The notes under the pieces were generated by a model. The model was not told the origin of the DNA. It was given only the letters and a program-made list of their open reading frames with translations, and did not search any database. A DNA stretch of 8,115 bases, taken from positions 1 to 8,115 of the forward strand of contig JBCCRC010000105.1 of NCBI GenBank assembly GCA_039208375.1. The letters are read 5' to 3'. The DNA comes from JANQPC01 sp039208375. Its GTDB lineage: Bacteria > Pseudomonadota > Alphaproteobacteria > Rhodobacterales > Rhodobacteraceae. Positions 1 to 6,843 of the stretch are shown piece by piece. The translations under genes were made by a program, and so were the position numbers. Position 1 is the stretch's first letter; each line of letters starts with the position of its first letter.

Positions 1-386
1 CACTCTCGATTGCGTATGTTGCAATCGAGAACCTTCTGCGACCAACGATGGGCTGGGCACGACCCATCGTGGTTTTTGGGTTCGGGTTGCTTCATGGCTT
101 CGGTTTTGCCAGCGTTCTGGGGGATTTTGGGCTGCCGCAAGGGCAGTTCCTCTCCGCGCTTCTGGCCTTCAATATCGGTGTGGAGGTCGGGCAGCTTGCC
201 GTAATTGTCGCCGCGTTTCTGTTGCTCGTTCTGGCCCGGCTGGCGTCAGACGTCGCACGGCTGGAAGATGAAGAAGCTGTGGTGCGCGATTTTCCAGTGA
301 TCTACCGCGCCGTGTCCCTTGTGGGATCTATCGCGATCGCGATCGTGGGGGTTTACTGGTTTTTTGAGCGGGTCGGGGCGTTCTAG
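1..386 (+). CDS. HupE/UreJ_2 family membrane protein, C-terminal part (5' truncated by window edge)
   Basis: The reading frame is open from base 3 to the TAG at 384-386 and gives 127 residues with no start in sight, so the gene begins upstream of the window. It is strongly hydrophobic. The visible helices are roughly residues 21-40 (with the motif GFGLLHGFGFAS), 50-80 (with FNIGVEVGQL) and 103-127 (SLVGSIAIAIVGVYWF), plus the end of an earlier segment (LSIAYVAIENLL). These motifs are typical of the HupE/UreJ_2 family. The family is annotated by distant likeness to HupE/UreJ nickel-transport accessory proteins, but its own function is not established. His31 and Glu61 of the fragment lie in the two conserved motifs and are plausible functional residues (inference). 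An internal ATG at 48 is not the start, because the conserved LSIAYVAIEN stretch lies before it. The gene converges with the glycogen operon and shows no functional link to it. Family assignment is fairly sure; nickel transport is not. Confidence 0.85.
   Translation, partial: LSIAYVAIENLLRPTMGWARPIVVFGFGLLHGFGFASVLGDFGLPQGQFLSALLAFNIGVEVGQLAVIVAAFLLLVLARLASDVARLEDEEAVVRDFPVIYRAVSLVGSIAIAIVGVYWFFERVGAF
4..30. repeat. Perfect 10-bp inverted repeat with 7-base loop inside the HupE-like gene
   Basis: The arms TCTCGATTGC (4-13) and GCAATCGAGA (21-30) are exact reverse complements separated by GTATGTT, so the transcript could form a stable hairpin on either strand. It lies inside codons for the conserved SIAYVAIE stretch and has no following T-run, so it is not a recognisable intrinsic terminator. 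It may be a coincidence of codon choice. Confidence 0.6.
383..386. other. Shared stop-codon palindrome CTAG between convergent genes
   Basis: The plus-strand HupE-like gene ends with TAG at 384-386, and the minus-strand pgm ends with TAG at 385-383. The two coding regions therefore overlap by four bases through the self-complementary CTAG. There is no intergenic spacer. I see no GC-rich stem followed by a T-run on either strand nearby; the best candidate is a 4-bp CGGG/CCCG stem at 397-409 with no T tract. Confidence 0.95.
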
Positions 387-2014
387 GTCGTCACATCGGG
401 CAAATCCCGGCCGGTATGCTCCTTGATCCCAGCCAGCGCTTCGGCGGCCGCGGCCACCGGCGCGAGGGCCACCTGAGGGTCGCCACTAAGCTTGTCGGCG
501 TCTTCCTCAACCGCTTCGAGGTAGACGCGCAGCGTGGCACCTACAGTTCCGGTACCCGACAGGCGAAAGACAGCCCGCGCGCCACCCTCGAACGTTACGC
601 GCAGACCCTGGCCTTCCGAGTGCGATCCATCCACGGGATCGTGGTAGGAAAACTCGTCCGCCGCGGTCACCGTAAGCGGGCCCGCCTGCTTGCCGGGCAG
701 AACGGTAAGCCTTTGCCGCAACCGACCCATCATCGCCTCAGCCGCAGCGGCATCAACAGCTTCATAGTCATGGCGCGAGTAGTAGTTGCGCCCGAACTCC
801 TGCCAGTGGCGGCCCATGATGTCGCGCACCGAGAGCCGCGTCTCGGCCAAGATATTAAGCCAAAGCAAAACTGCCCAAAGCCCGTCTTTCTCGCGAACGT
901 GGCTTGATCCTGTGCCCGCACTTTCCTCTCCGCAGAGAGTGATGCGCCCTGCATCGAGAAGGTTTCCGAAGAACTTCCAACCGGTGGGCGTTTCGTAAAC
1001 ATCTAGCCCCCGCGCCTTTGCCACACGGTCAAGTGCCTGAGACGTGGGCATTGACCGCGCAACCCCGGCAAGCCCGTCGCGATATCCCGGCGCGCGATGC
1101 GCATTCGCCGCGAGAACCGCAAGACTATCTGACGGTGTCACATACTGGCCGCGCCCTAAGATCATGTTGCGATCCCCATCGCCGTCGGATGCGGCTGCAA
1201 AATCAGGGGCATCGTCGCTCAACACCAGATCAACCAGCGGCTTTGCCCAGATAGGATTAGGGTCGGGATGGCCGCCACCGAAATCGGCGCTCGGTGTGCC
1301 GTTCAAAACGCTGCCACTAGCTGCACCAAGCCGGTTTTCGAGGATCTCCGTAGCATAGGGCCCGGTCACCGCATGCATGGCATCAAAGGCGATCCGGAAA
1401 CCCGATGCGAGAAGCGCGCGGATGGCATCGAAATCGAAAAGCTGTTCCATCAGGGCGGCGTAGTCGGCGACCGGATCGACAACCTCGATCTTCATATCGC
1501 CCAGTTGCACCGTGCCGATCCGGCTGAGATCGGGATCTTGGGCTTCTAAGATCCGATACTCGGTGATCGTTTTGGTTGCCTCGAAAATCCGCGCCGTCAC
1601 ATCCTCGGCGGCTGGCCCCCCATTGGGCGTGTTGAACTTCACGCCAAAGTCCTCATCCGGTCCGCCGGGGTTGTGGCTGGCCGAGAGAATGATGCCGCCA
1701 TCCGTCTGGTTCTTTCGGATCAGGTTCGACGCGGCGGGGGTAGAGAGCAAAGCGCCCTGCCCGACGATCACCTTATGCGCGCCCGACGCCGCGGCCATGC
1801 GCAAAATCACCTGAGCAGCGCGGTCATTGAAGTAGCGGCCATCGCCGCCAAGAACGAGCGTTTTTCCCTCAACGCCGCCTATGGCGTTCCAGATGCTTTG
1901 AACGAAATTCTCCAGGTAGTGCGGCCCCACGAATACCTTTGTTTTCTTCCGCAAACCCGAAGTGCCGGGCTTTTGCCCTTCGATTGGCTGGGTTGCGATG
2001 GTGAGGCATTCCAT
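383..2014 (-). CDS. pgm: Alpha-D-glucose phosphoglucomutase
   Basis: This enzyme interconverts glucose-1-phosphate and glucose-6-phosphate in the cytosol, feeding or draining the ADP-glucose route. The product is 543 aa, close to the ~540-545 usual for the family. Motifs in order are: QKPGTSGLRKK (residues 14-24); the phosphoserine loop SASHNP (111-116, Ser113 predicted to carry the phosphate); the metal-binding loop DGDGDR (277-282); the sugar-specificity loop GEESAGTGS (362-370); and the phosphate-binding loop RLSGTGTVGATLR (484-496). The start at 2014 is preferred because the family N-terminus begins just there and GGAAAGGA lies six bases upstream. The stop-free frame continues to 2347, but the extra 111 residues look like noise inside glgX. 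The sequence resembles the eukaryotic PGM1/Agrobacterium ExoC type rather than the E. coli Pgm type. It is last in the operon, 37 bases after glgX. The identity is secure. Confidence 0.97.
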   Translation of the reverse strand: MECLTIATQPIEGQKPGTSGLRKKTKVFVGPHYLENFVQSIWNAIGGVEGKTLVLGGDGRYFNDRAAQVILRMAAASGAHKVIVGQGALLSTPAASNLIRKNQTDGGIILSASHNPGGPDEDFGVKFNTPNGGPAAEDVTARIFEATKTITEYRILEAQDPDLSRIGTVQLGDMKIEVVDPVADYAALMEQLFDFDAIRALLASGFRIAFDAMHAVTGPYATEILENRLGAASGSVLNGTPSADFGGGHPDPNPIWAKPLVDLVLSDDAPDFAAASDGDGDRNMILGRGQYVTPSDSLAVLAANAHRAPGYRDGLAGVARSMPTSQALDRVAKARGLDVYETPTGWKFFGNLLDAGRITLCGEESAGTGSSHVREKDGLWAVLLWLNILAETRLSVRDIMGRHWQEFGRNYYSRHDYEAVDAAAAEAMMGRLRQRLTVLPGKQAGPLTVTAADEFSYHDPVDGSHSEGQGLRVTFEGGARAVFRLSGTGTVGATLRVYLEAVEEDADKLSGDPQVALAPVAAAAEALAGIKEHTGRDLPDVTT

Positions 2015-2020
2015 GGGTCG

Positions 2021-2028
2021 TCCTTTCC
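2021..2028 (-). promoter_or_regulatory. Ribosome binding site of pgm
   Basis: Read on the minus strand, GGAAAGGA lies six bases before the ATG at 2014-2012. It supports this start over upstream in-frame codons. It sits in the 37-base glgX-pgm gap, which contains no promoter or terminator that I can recognise. Confidence 0.75.
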
Positions 2029-2051
2029 GGTTCGTCCGGCGTTTGATGTGG

Positions 2052-4133
2052 TTAGGCTGCGGGGTCGAGCACAAGCACCGCCACTGAGTTCGCCTCGATG
2101 TCAATGGTGCCGTTGCCAAGCCGTTGCGGCGCGGAGTCCGGGGTTGCGGTGTCAATCGCCCATGTCCAGGCCCGGCCCGGTGGCGCCTCAGGCACAGTGA
2201 TTTTTGCAGCGCCGCCTGCGTTGAAAACGGCGAAAATCGCAATCTCCATTGCCGCGTAATGCGGCGTGCCAGACGCCGTGCGCAGCTCCACACAAACACG
2301 CCTAAGATCGGGGTTGAGCCAATCCGCATTTTCCATCGGCGTGCCATCGTCGCGGCGCCAAAACAAATCCTCCACCCCGTCGATCGCCCGCTCGCGGGAG
2401 TGCAGGAAAAGCTTCTGGCGCAGGATAGGGTGCGCTTTCCGGAAGCTGATCATCTTTCGGGTGAACCGCTCAAATGCGGGATCCGCGTTGCCCCAGTCGA
2501 TCCATCCAATCGGATTATCCTGGCAATACGCGTTGTTGTTGCCCATCTGCGAGTTGCCAAGTTCATCCCCGCCAAGGATCATCGGCGTGCCCTGGCTTAG
2601 AAGCAGCGTGGCGAGCATATTGCGCTTTCGCCTGGCGCGCGCCGCAATGATGGCGTCATCTTCGGTCGGGCCTTCAACGCCGAGATTATCGGAGAAGTTT
2701 TCCCCATGGCCATCGCGCCCGCCCTCGCCATTGGCCTCGTTGTGGCGGGTGGCATAGGAGACTACATCTTCCAAGGTAAATCCGTCATGGGCGGTCAGCA
2801 TGTTTAGCGACGACGTGGCCGGGCGGCCGGAATGATCGAACTGGAGCGCTGAACCGGTAATCCGGCTTGCCAAATCCGGGCCGCGCCCGGGATCTCCGCG
2901 CCAAAAGCGGCGCACCCCATCGCGAAACTTATCGTTCCAGCTGCAAAACGGCGGGGAAAACGCCCCCAGCTGGTAGCCGCCCGGCCCGATATCCCAGGGT
3001 TCGGCAATAAGCTTCACGGCGGAAAGTACGGGATCTTGCCGGATGGCCTGAAACACCGCGGCATCCCGATCAAAGCCATTCGGTGTGCGGCCAAGGGAAA
3101 CGGCCAAATCGAAGCGGAACCCGTCCACACCCATCACCTCGACCCAGTACCTTAATGAATCAAGGATGAGGCGCATCACCATCGGATGCTCGGTGCGCAA
3201 CGTATTGCCCGTACCGGTATCGTTTACGTAGTACCGCGGATCCCTCTCAAGACGGTAATAGCTGAGGTTATCGAGCCCGCGAAATGCAAGGGTGGGGCCT
3301 GTCTCGTTCCCTTCGCCGGTATGGTTATACACAACATCGAGGATCACCTCGATCCCGGCGCCATGAAACCTGTCCACCATCCGCCGAAACTCACCGATAT
3401 CCACGCCTGACATGTAGCGTGGCTCGGGCGCGAAGAACCCAAGCGACTGATAACCCCAATAGTTCGTCAGCTTCTTCTCGATGAGGAAGCGATCGTTCAG
3501 GAAAGCATGAACGGGTAGCAACTCAATCGCCGTGATCCCGAGTTTCGTCAGATGATCAAGAATGGGATCGGTCGCAAGGGCTGCATAGCTTCCCGGCGCT
3601 GTGACGGCAGGGTGCTGCATCGTCATACCACGCACGTGCGCCTCGTAGACGATCGTATCCTTCAACGGTATCGATGGCCGGCGCGGTTCGGGAAATGTCA
3701 ACGGGGCCTCGACGATACAACGCGGCATCATCGGTGCACTGTCGCGCGGATCGAAGGAAAGGTCGGCGGCTGCGGCCCCTACGGTATAGCCCATAAGCGC
3801 ATCGTCCCATACCGGGTGACTGGTGATGCGACGGGCATAGGGATCAAGAAGAAGCTTGTTGGGGTTAAACCGGTGCCCGTGGTCCGGTCGATAGGGGCCA
3901 TAGGCCCGGTAACCATAACGTTGGCCCGGCTTGATACCCGCCACATGGCCATGCCAGACGTCACCCTCCCGTTCAGGCAAGTCGATCCGCGTTTCGAAAC
4001 CGTCGGAATCGAAAAGGCACAACGTCATGCGGGTGGCATGCGTCGAAAACACCGCAAAGTTTACGCCGCCCTCATCGGGCGTTGCGCCAAGCGGCGTGGG
4101 CCGGCCTGCTGTGACTGCGGCGCGCGTTGTCAT
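2052..4133 (-). CDS. glgX: Glycogen debranching enzyme GlgX (isoamylase type, GH13)
   Basis: This cytosolic enzyme hydrolyses alpha-1,6 branch points of glycogen, normally acting on short outer chains left by phosphorylase. The product is 693 aa, somewhat longer than E. coli GlgX (657) but usual for the GlgX/TreX-like group. An N-terminal CBM48-like beta domain (about residues 10-100, with GVNFAVFSTHATRM and RFNPNKLLLDPYA) is followed by a GH13 barrel. The barrel motifs are DVVYNH (266-271), GFRFDLA (338-344, nucleophile Asp342), AEPWD (377-381, acid/base Glu378) and LTAHDG (446-451, Asp450). A C-terminal beta domain runs from about 600 to the end. The start ATG at 4133 overlaps the glgA stop in ATGA, and family similarity begins a few residues later. 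The frame stays open upstream to 4439, but that part is antisense-like noise within glgA. No Shine-Dalgarno precedes the ATG, so translation is probably coupled to glgA. Confidence 0.97.
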   Translation of the reverse strand: MTTRAAVTAGRPTPLGATPDEGGVNFAVFSTHATRMTLCLFDSDGFETRIDLPEREGDVWHGHVAGIKPGQRYGYRAYGPYRPDHGHRFNPNKLLLDPYARRITSHPVWDDALMGYTVGAAAADLSFDPRDSAPMMPRCIVEAPLTFPEPRRPSIPLKDTIVYEAHVRGMTMQHPAVTAPGSYAALATDPILDHLTKLGITAIELLPVHAFLNDRFLIEKKLTNYWGYQSLGFFAPEPRYMSGVDIGEFRRMVDRFHGAGIEVILDVVYNHTGEGNETGPTLAFRGLDNLSYYRLERDPRYYVNDTGTGNTLRTEHPMVMRLILDSLRYWVEVMGVDGFRFDLAVSLGRTPNGFDRDAAVFQAIRQDPVLSAVKLIAEPWDIGPGGYQLGAFSPPFCSWNDKFRDGVRRFWRGDPGRGPDLASRITGSALQFDHSGRPATSSLNMLTAHDGFTLEDVVSYATRHNEANGEGGRDGHGENFSDNLGVEGPTEDDAIIAARARRKRNMLATLLLSQGTPMILGGDELGNSQMGNNNAYCQDNPIGWIDWGNADPAFERFTRKMISFRKAHPILRQKLFLHSRERAIDGVEDLFWRRDDGTPMENADWLNPDLRRVCVELRTASGTPHYAAMEIAIFAVFNAGGAAKITVPEAPPGRAWTWAIDTATPDSAPQRLGNGTIDIEANSVAVLVLDPAA

Positions 4134-5557
4134 GGCGGGGGTGCGATTTCGTCGTAAAGCGCGGCATAATCCGCGGCTGAGCGTTCCCACCCCACCGGCA
4201 TTTTCATTCCGTTGCGCTGAAGCATGCGCCAAATGTCGCCTTGCTTGTAGAAATCGGTCGCCCGCATCAAAGCGCGTGCCAGCGCGTCCGACGTGGCTGG
4301 ATGCACATGAAATCCTGTGGCCACCCCGGTGCGAAGGGCCATGGGCGTGGCGTCGATCACCGTATCGATGAGCCCGCCGGTATAAGCGACGATCGGCACT
4401 GTACCATAACGCAAGCCGTAGAGTTGGGTGAGCCCGCACGGCTCAAACCGCGACGGCACGACAATCGCATCTGCACCGGCGATCATCAGGTGAGACAATG
4501 CTTCGTCATACCCAATCCGCACGGCGACGGAGGGGTGGCCATGGTCCGCCGCCCGAAACCGGCCTTCAAGCGTTGGATCGCCGGACCCAAGAAGCGCAAG
4601 CTGGCCACCGCGATCAACAAGTGCCGGAAGCGCATCAAGCAGCAAGTCCAGCCCCTTTTGATCCGACAGGCGAGAAACAACAACGCAAAGCGGGCCATCG
4701 GCCTCGCCAAGGCCAAAGGCTTTACGCAGCGCTGCCTTGGCGCGCCGCTTCCCGGGCGGGCTTTTGTAGGCCGGAACATTGGGATCGCTTGCCGGGTTCC
4801 ACACCTCGGTATCGATGCCATTCAGGATGCCCGATAGGTCATCCGCGCGTTGGCGCAGCACGCCGTCCAGCCCCATGCCAAATTCCGGGGTCATCAATTC
4901 CCGCGCGTAAGACGGGCTTACGGTGGTCAGCTTCGTGGCGAAGTTCAGCCCCGCCTTCAAAGCGCTGATCCCATCCCAGTATTCGAACCCGGCCTCGGTG
5001 TAGTCCGCGCGGTCAAGGCCCAGTTGATCCATCAGCGCCGCCGGGGCCAACCCATGAAACGCTATGTTGTGGATCGTCATAACTGACGCAACGCCCGTTC
5101 CGTCCCGATGCAGGTAGTAGGGTGTAAGCCCCGCCTGCCAATCATGCGCGTGCACCACTTCCGGCGTCCACGCCCCGGCCCCCTCCGCCGCGATCCGGGC
5201 GCCAGCCAGGCAAAGCGCCGCAAACCGTTGAGGGTTATCCGGCCAGTCGCGCCCGGCGGCATCATTGTAGGGGCCGCCATCGCGTTTAAAGAGGTGTGGT
5301 GCGTCCAATACATAGAGTTTCAAACCAGTGGCACGCGCCTGCAAAACCTTGGCCGGACCGCCAAATAGCGTGTCGAACGTCAGAACCGATTTGGTTTTGC
5401 CAAGCGCGTCCATCACCACAGGATAGCCCGGAAGCACAGTGCGCATCTCCCATCCCTCGGCCATAAGCGCGCCGGGGAGCGCGCCGGCCACATCAGCAAG
5501 ACCTCCGGTCTTGACGAGCGGCACACATTCCGAGGTGACGGAAAGCACATGCCTCAT
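4130..5557 (-). CDS. glgA: Glycogen synthase, ADP-glucose dependent (GT5)
   Basis: GlgA transfers glucose from ADP-glucose to the non-reducing end of an alpha-1,4-glucan, lengthening glycogen in the cytosol. The product is 475 aa, the normal length for bacterial GlgA (E. coli 477). The N-terminal GT5 catalytic domain carries KTGGLADV (16-23, Lys16 of the KXGGL substrate site), HAHDW (136-140) and TIHNIAFHG (161-169). The C-terminal GT1-type domain carries SRLSDQKG (295-302, with Arg296 and Lys301 matching the E. coli catalytic pair) and SRFEPCGLTQLYG (369-381, Glu372 matching E. coli Glu377). All key residues are present. The ATG at 5557 overlaps the glgC stop in ATGA, and there is only a poor GGCGGG upstream. 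The 3' end overlaps glgX in the same way. The identity is secure. Confidence 0.98.
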   Translation of the reverse strand: MRHVLSVTSECVPLVKTGGLADVAGALPGALMAEGWEMRTVLPGYPVVMDALGKTKSVLTFDTLFGGPAKVLQARATGLKLYVLDAPHLFKRDGGPYNDAAGRDWPDNPQRFAALCLAGARIAAEGAGAWTPEVVHAHDWQAGLTPYYLHRDGTGVASVMTIHNIAFHGLAPAALMDQLGLDRADYTEAGFEYWDGISALKAGLNFATKLTTVSPSYARELMTPEFGMGLDGVLRQRADDLSGILNGIDTEVWNPASDPNVPAYKSPPGKRRAKAALRKAFGLGEADGPLCVVVSRLSDQKGLDLLLDALPALVDRGGQLALLGSGDPTLEGRFRAADHGHPSVAVRIGYDEALSHLMIAGADAIVVPSRFEPCGLTQLYGLRYGTVPIVAYTGGLIDTVIDATPMALRTGVATGFHVHPATSDALARALMRATDFYKQGDIWRMLQRNGMKMPVGWERSAADYAALYDEIAPPP

Positions 5558-6819
5558 AATGCGGCAGCCCGCCGATCAATCATATCCTGGGTGATGAGCG
5601 TTGTGCCGGCCTCGGTCACGCGGAACCACTTGCGATCCTCGTCGGGATCTTCCCCGACCACGAGGCCTTCGGGGATCTGCACACCGCGATCAACCACTGT
5701 TTTGGTCAATCGCGCAGAGCGCGCCACGTTCACATACGGCAGAAGAACCGCGTGATCGAGCACGGCGTAGCTGTTGGTGTGCACTTGTGTAAACAAGAGT
5801 GAATTGCGCACTTCAGTACCCGAAATGATGCAGCCGCCCGCTACCATCGAGGAGACGGCACTGCCGCGGCGATCCTCTTCATCGTGGATAAATTTGGCAG
5901 GCGGCACGCCTTCCGAATACGTCCAGATCGGCCAACTGCGATCCCACAAATCCAATTCGGGCGTAAAGTCCGTGAGATCGATATTGGCCTGCCAGAATGC
6001 GTCGACGGTGCCCACGTCGCGCCAGTACGCCGCCGTATCCTCATCCGCCCGCACGCAGCTAACATCAAAGCGATGGGCCATTGCCTTACCGTGTTTGACG
6101 ATATTGGGAATGATGTCTTTCCCGAAATCGTGGCTTGAATTTTCATCGGCTGCGTCTGCGACGAGGATATCGCGTAGGAACACCCAATCGAACACGTAGA
6201 TGCCCATTGAAGCCAATGCCTTGTCGGGCGCATCCGGCATGCCCGGGGGGGCGGCAGGCTTTTCAAGAAACTTCGTAATCTGGCCACGGGCGTCCACATC
6301 CATGACGCCGAAAGCCGTTGCCTCTTCACGGCGGACTGTTAGGCAGCCCACGGTGACATCCGCACCGCTTTCGACATGCTCGCGCAGCATGATCTCGTAA
6401 TCCATCTTGTAGATATGGTCGCCCGCCAGGATCACGACAAAATCGGCTTGGTAGCTGTCCAGAATATCGATGTTTTGCGTTACAGCATCGGCGGTGCCGC
6501 GGTACCACATCGTTTCGCTCACCCGTTGCGAGGCAGGCAGGATATCAAGGTACTCGTTCCGCTCGGCCCGAAAAAACGACCATCCGCGCTGGCAATGCCG
6601 GATCAGGCTATGGGCCTTATACTGCGTCGCAATCGCCATCTTTCGAATACCGGAGTTCAGGGCGTTGGACAGTGCGAAATCCACGATGCGTGTTTTGCCG
6701 CCGAAATAAACCGCGGGTTTCGCGCGCCGGTCGGTTAGCTCTTTCAGGCGGGATCCGCGCCCGCCCGCCAGAACAAACGCCATGGCGCGGCTTGAAAGGC
6801 GTGTGAGTGGTTGTGTCAT
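5554..6819 (-). CDS. glgC: Glucose-1-phosphate adenylyltransferase (ADP-glucose pyrophosphorylase)
   Basis: GlgC makes ADP-glucose and pyrophosphate from ATP and glucose-1-phosphate. In bacterial glycogen synthesis this is the committed and allosterically controlled step. The product is 421 aa, normal for the family. The nucleotide-binding signature LAGGRGSRLKELT is at 17-29 and is followed by RAKPAVYFGGK (32-42). WYRGTADAV is at 105-113, the catalytic Asp134 is in LAGDHIYKMDY, and Lys187 in FLEKP matches E. coli Lys195 of the glucose-1-phosphate site. A C-terminal left-handed beta-helix follows from about residue 315 (RRGSAVSSMVAGGCIISG). The residue matching the E. coli activator-site Lys39 is Arg31, as in Agrobacterium-type enzymes that respond to fructose-6-phosphate and pyruvate; that regulation is inferred. 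The ATG at 6819 is supported by a strong GGGGAGGG upstream. The gene lies 24 bases after glgB. Confidence 0.98.
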   Translation of the reverse strand: MTQPLTRLSSRAMAFVLAGGRGSRLKELTDRRAKPAVYFGGKTRIVDFALSNALNSGIRKMAIATQYKAHSLIRHCQRGWSFFRAERNEYLDILPASQRVSETMWYRGTADAVTQNIDILDSYQADFVVILAGDHIYKMDYEIMLREHVESGADVTVGCLTVRREEATAFGVMDVDARGQITKFLEKPAAPPGMPDAPDKALASMGIYVFDWVFLRDILVADAADENSSHDFGKDIIPNIVKHGKAMAHRFDVSCVRADEDTAAYWRDVGTVDAFWQANIDLTDFTPELDLWDRSWPIWTYSEGVPPAKFIHDEEDRRGSAVSSMVAGGCIISGTEVRNSLLFTQVHTNSYAVLDHAVLLPYVNVARSARLTKTVVDRGVQIPEGLVVGEDPDEDRKWFRVTEAGTTLITQDMIDRRAAAL

Positions 6820-6824
6820 TTCAT

Positions 6825-6832
6825 CCCTCCCC
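6825..6832 (-). promoter_or_regulatory. Ribosome binding site of glgC
   Basis: Read on the minus strand, GGGGAGGG lies five bases before the ATG at 6819-6817, a near-ideal Shine-Dalgarno. It is by far the strongest one I see in the operon, which suggests high initiation at glgC. Downstream glgA and glgX then rely on coupling. It fits within the 24-base glgB-glgC gap. Confidence 0.85.
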
Positions 6833-6843
6833 TGGATGGCCTC

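Noticed and set aside
330..343. 14-bp palindrome ATCGCGATCGCGAT near the end of the HupE-like gene
   Set aside because: It arises from alternating ATC and GCG codons encoding IAIAI in a transmembrane helix, so it is best explained by coding.
397..409. CGGG-CAAAT-CCCG possible terminator hairpin near the pgm/HupE junction
   Set aside because: The stem is only four base pairs, has no T-run on either strand and lies inside pgm.
2027..2039. CCGG-ACGAA-CCGG hairpin (coding sense) in the glgX-pgm gap
   Set aside because: It is a short stem of common GC-rich sequence with no T-run and overlaps the pgm ribosome site, so it is too weak to call a terminator or regulatory element.
2015..2347. Upstream in-frame extension of pgm
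   Set aside because: The added 111 residues are Arg-rich and unlike any phosphoglucomutase, overlap glgX, and a good ribosome site marks the start at 2014.
3552..4157. Plus-strand open frame of 201 codons opposite glgX
   Set aside because: Its composition is that of an antisense shadow of a GC-rich gene. It has no recognisable domain, and the opposite strand is a clear GlgX.
4134..4439. Upstream in-frame extension of glgX into glgA
   Set aside because: It lies wholly in another frame of glgA with no GlgX similarity; the ATGA overlap and family N-terminus fix the start at 4133.
4241..4837. Plus-strand open frame of 198 codons opposite glgA
   Set aside because: It is a shadow of glgA, with basic low-information sequence and no family motif.
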